7,801 nt of DNA, taken from positions 1 to 7,801 of the forward strand of contig JAICXV010000076.1 in the NCBI GenBank assembly GCA_025934545.1, read 5' to 3'. This stretch comes from Verrucomicrobiia bacterium (GTDB lineage: Bacteria > Verrucomicrobiota > Verrucomicrobiia > Limisphaerales > Palsa-1400). Below, in pieces: positions 6,278 to 7,801 of this stretch (positions are counted from its first letter, which is position 1; every line of letters starts with the position of its first letter). The position numbers were made by a program, and so were the translations under genes. The notes beneath the pieces were generated by a model, which was given only the letters and a program-made list of their open reading frames with translations, ran no database searches and was not told where the DNA came from.

Positions 6278-7342
6278 ATGGCAAAATTACTTTTTCCCAC
6301 GTCGGTCGTCGGCTCGATGCCGCGCTCCCAATTCGTTCTGGATTTGATCAATGACAAGCCACCGCTTTCACCCGAACGTTACGAGAAGGAAATGGACGCG
6401 GCGATTCGTTACATCGTCGCCTTGCAGGAACACGCCGGTCTCGATGTGCTGACCGATGGCGAATGGCGGCGCAAATCTTACATCGGCGTCATTGCCGAAT
6501 TGGCGCACGGATTTGAACTCGGATACAACCCCGCCGATGGACGGCCCTGGACCATTGTCGTCGACAAGCTTTCGCAGAAAAAGCCGGGCTTCATTGCCAA
6601 CGAAATTACGTTCCTGAAAAAAATCACCGACCGAAAGATCAAAGCAACATTGCCATCCCCTGCTCTGCTCGGTGAACGGATGTGGCACGCGGAAAAATCG
6701 AAGAAAGCTTATCCGAACCGCGACGATTTTGTGCGCGATTGCGTCCCAGTATTGCATCGCGAATTGGAGCTGATCAAACAAGCTGGAGCGGACATCGCAC
6801 AGATCGACGACCCGCATCTCTGTTTGTTCGTTGATCCAAAAGTGCGCGCGCAATATCCAAACGCCGATGCGGCGGCGGATTTTTCCGTCGACATGGTCAA
6901 CCAGGTCGTCGCAGGCGTAAAAGACATCAAGCTGGCCGTGCACCTCTGCCGTCGCGCGGGAGCGCGCGTTCGCGGCGAAGCGCAATTCCAAGGCGGTTAC
7001 GACCCGATCCTTTCTCAATTAAACCGTTTAAAGGTGAATCATCTGACAATGGAATTCACCGCGCCCGGCGCTGGCGATATGGCGGTGTTCAAGAAATTGC
7101 GTGACGACCTCGAAATCGGCTTGGGCTGCGTCAGTGTCGCTCCGGGGCAAGTCGATTCCGCCGAAACAATTTTCAAACGCGTTCAGCAAGCGGCTCAATT
7201 CCTCGCACCTGAACGCATCACGCTCAATCCGGATTGCGGTTTCGCGCCGGGCTCCGGCGCAGTCGTCAGCATGGATGAAGCGTATCAGAAGCTGCGCAAC
7301 GAAGTTGCAGCGGCAGAGATGCTGCGCGAGAAGGTCATGTAG
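6278..7342 (+). CDS. Stand-alone MetE C-terminal-domain protein (cobalamin-independent methionine synthase-like, substrate uncertain)
   Basis: A TIM-barrel, zinc-dependent methyl/alkyl transferase related to the C-terminal half of MetE, 354 residues against about 750 for full MetE; the N-terminal MetE domain is absent. Family motifs in order: TSVVGSMPRS (8-17); LTDGEWRRKSY (58-68, with E62 at the place of the homocysteine-contacting Glu); AQIDDPHL (174-181, D177); HLC (H222, C224); MEF (E259); NPDCGF (C320). H222, C224, E259 and C320 match the four zinc ligands of MetE. The loop EIGLGCVSVAPGQVDS (279-294) aligns without gaps to the E. coli segment EIGPGVYDIHSPNVPS and puts A288 where the catalytic His694 lies. 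Alternatives are a folate-independent methionine synthase, an epoxyalkane:CoM-transferase relative, or another thiol methyltransferase. It follows the nucleotidyltransferase by three bases with its own Shine-Dalgarno. Confidence 0.85.
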   Translation: MAKLLFPTSVVGSMPRSQFVLDLINDKPPLSPERYEKEMDAAIRYIVALQEHAGLDVLTDGEWRRKSYIGVIAELAHGFELGYNPADGRPWTIVVDKLSQKKPGFIANEITFLKKITDRKIKATLPSPALLGERMWHAEKSKKAYPNRDDFVRDCVPVLHRELELIKQAGADIAQIDDPHLCLFVDPKVRAQYPNADAAADFSVDMVNQVVAGVKDIKLAVHLCRRAGARVRGEAQFQGGYDPILSQLNRLKVNHLTMEFTAPGAGDMAVFKKLRDDLEIGLGCVSVAPGQVDSAETIFKRVQQAAQFLAPERITLNPDCGFAPGSGAVVSMDEAYQKLRNEVAAAEMLREKVM

Positions 7343-7361
7343 ACTTTATCTTTGATTCAGC

Positions 7362-7801
7362 GTGAAAGATTGGCCACAGTTCAACGACCGGGGCGACCTG
7401 CCGACTGGTGTTCATAACGCCAGCTTAGCCGATGTCCTGCAGCATTTCGCGAATTCATCTCAACGTTCAATCATGGGACGACGACTGGAACGCATTTTCA
7501 GGCTGGCTTACAGCACCGAGCATCTGAGACGGTTTATCCTTTTTGGTTCGTTCATCACAGCGAAGCCCGAGCCAAACGACATCGACGTGTTCATAATAAT
7601 GGATGATTTGTTCAATGTTGGTCACACCGCGCCCGAGGTTCGCGTTGTTTTTGATCACGCATCAGCACAAAACGTTCTCGGTGCCAGCGTGTTTTGGATT
7701 CGTCAGTGCGGTGCTATCGGCGGCGAAAACTCTGCAGTTGAAGACTGGCAAATCAAGCGCGATGGTGGTAAACGTGGAATAGTAGAAATTACGATTCATG
7801 A
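7362..7801 (+). CDS. DUF6932-like protein with nucleotidyltransferase-type GS-DxD motif, 3' end cut by the window
   Basis: The frame is open from GTG 7362 to the right edge (146 codons plus two bases). An in-frame TGA at 7353-7355 fixes the 5' limit. The product begins VKDWPQFNDRGDLPTGVHNASL, where LPxGxH followed by an aromatic/acidic helix is the N-terminus I know from DUF6932 proteins. FILFGSFITAKPEPNDIDVF (58-77) contains G62-S63 and D73/D75, the G-S-x(n)-D-x-D pattern of polymerase-beta-type nucleotidyltransferases. Further conserved-looking text: FDHASAQNVLGASVFWIRQ (97-115), GGENSAVEDWQIKRDGGKRGIVEI (120-143). The family usually ends soon after RGIVEI, so only a few residues are probably missing. 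No Shine-Dalgarno is evident. A later ATG at 7473 would remove the conserved N-terminal motif. Function is unknown; a role as a small nucleotidyltransferase or in toxin-antitoxin/defence is only a possibility. Confidence 0.72.
   Translation, partial: MKDWPQFNDRGDLPTGVHNASLADVLQHFANSSQRSIMGRRLERIFRLAYSTEHLRRFILFGSFITAKPEPNDIDVFIIMDDLFNVGHTAPEVRVVFDHASAQNVLGASVFWIRQCGAIGGENSAVEDWQIKRDGGKRGIVEITIH

Noticed and set aside
6368..7018. A 216-codon minus-strand frame inside the MetE-like gene
   Set aside because: It is antisense to a conserved TIM-barrel coding region and shows no protein-like pattern of its own.
7348..7370. Inverted repeat ATCTTT...AAAGAT after the MetE-like gene, considered as a terminator or start-occluding hairpin
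   Set aside because: Only six AT-rich pairs with an 11-base loop and no T-run; it overlaps the start of the next gene and is likely chance.

Overview
The window looks like chromosomal DNA of a Gram-negative bacterium, most likely a Verrucomicrobiota member near Pedosphaera/Limisphaerales. This rests on two things. The Kdo transferase gene implies lipid A-type lipopolysaccharide. The 774-residue secreted protein ends in a short module (VLQSN, then GNW, then YYRLAK) that I know as common at the C-termini of large exported proteins of that group. The taxonomic call is inference from remembered family features; no search was run.

All eight recognisable genes lie on the + strand and are tightly packed, with no gap over 85 bases. 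Left edge: the last 47 codons of an integral-membrane ion transporter (stop at 146), then waaA (197-1489), which attaches Kdo to lipid A. Centre: a large secreted multi-domain protein (1574-3898) with a lectin-like sandwich, an Ig-like region, a propeller-like domain and the C-terminal module. Next come ybaB/ebfC (3944-4255) and recR (4255-4863), overlapping by one base as TGATG, followed one base later by a YihX-like HAD phosphatase (4865-5479). The ybaB-recR pair is a conserved recombination/repair unit; the usual upstream partner dnaX is absent and the secreted-protein gene is there instead.

Right part: a LicC/phosphocholine cytidylyltransferase-like nucleotidyltransferase (5522-6274, GTG start) is followed three bases later by a stand-alone MetE C-terminal-domain protein (6278-7342). 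The MetE-like protein keeps the zinc ligands, but in my by-eye alignment it lacks the catalytic histidine of canonical MetE, so its substrate is uncertain. The right edge holds a DUF6932-like protein with a nucleotidyltransferase-type GS...DxD signature (7362 to beyond the window), running off the end close to its expected C-terminus.

Most of the window is conventional housekeeping and envelope content. I see no RNA gene, CRISPR array, insertion sequence or phage gene. The parts most worth a second look are the nucleotidyltransferase/MetE-like pair and the architecture of the secreted protein.
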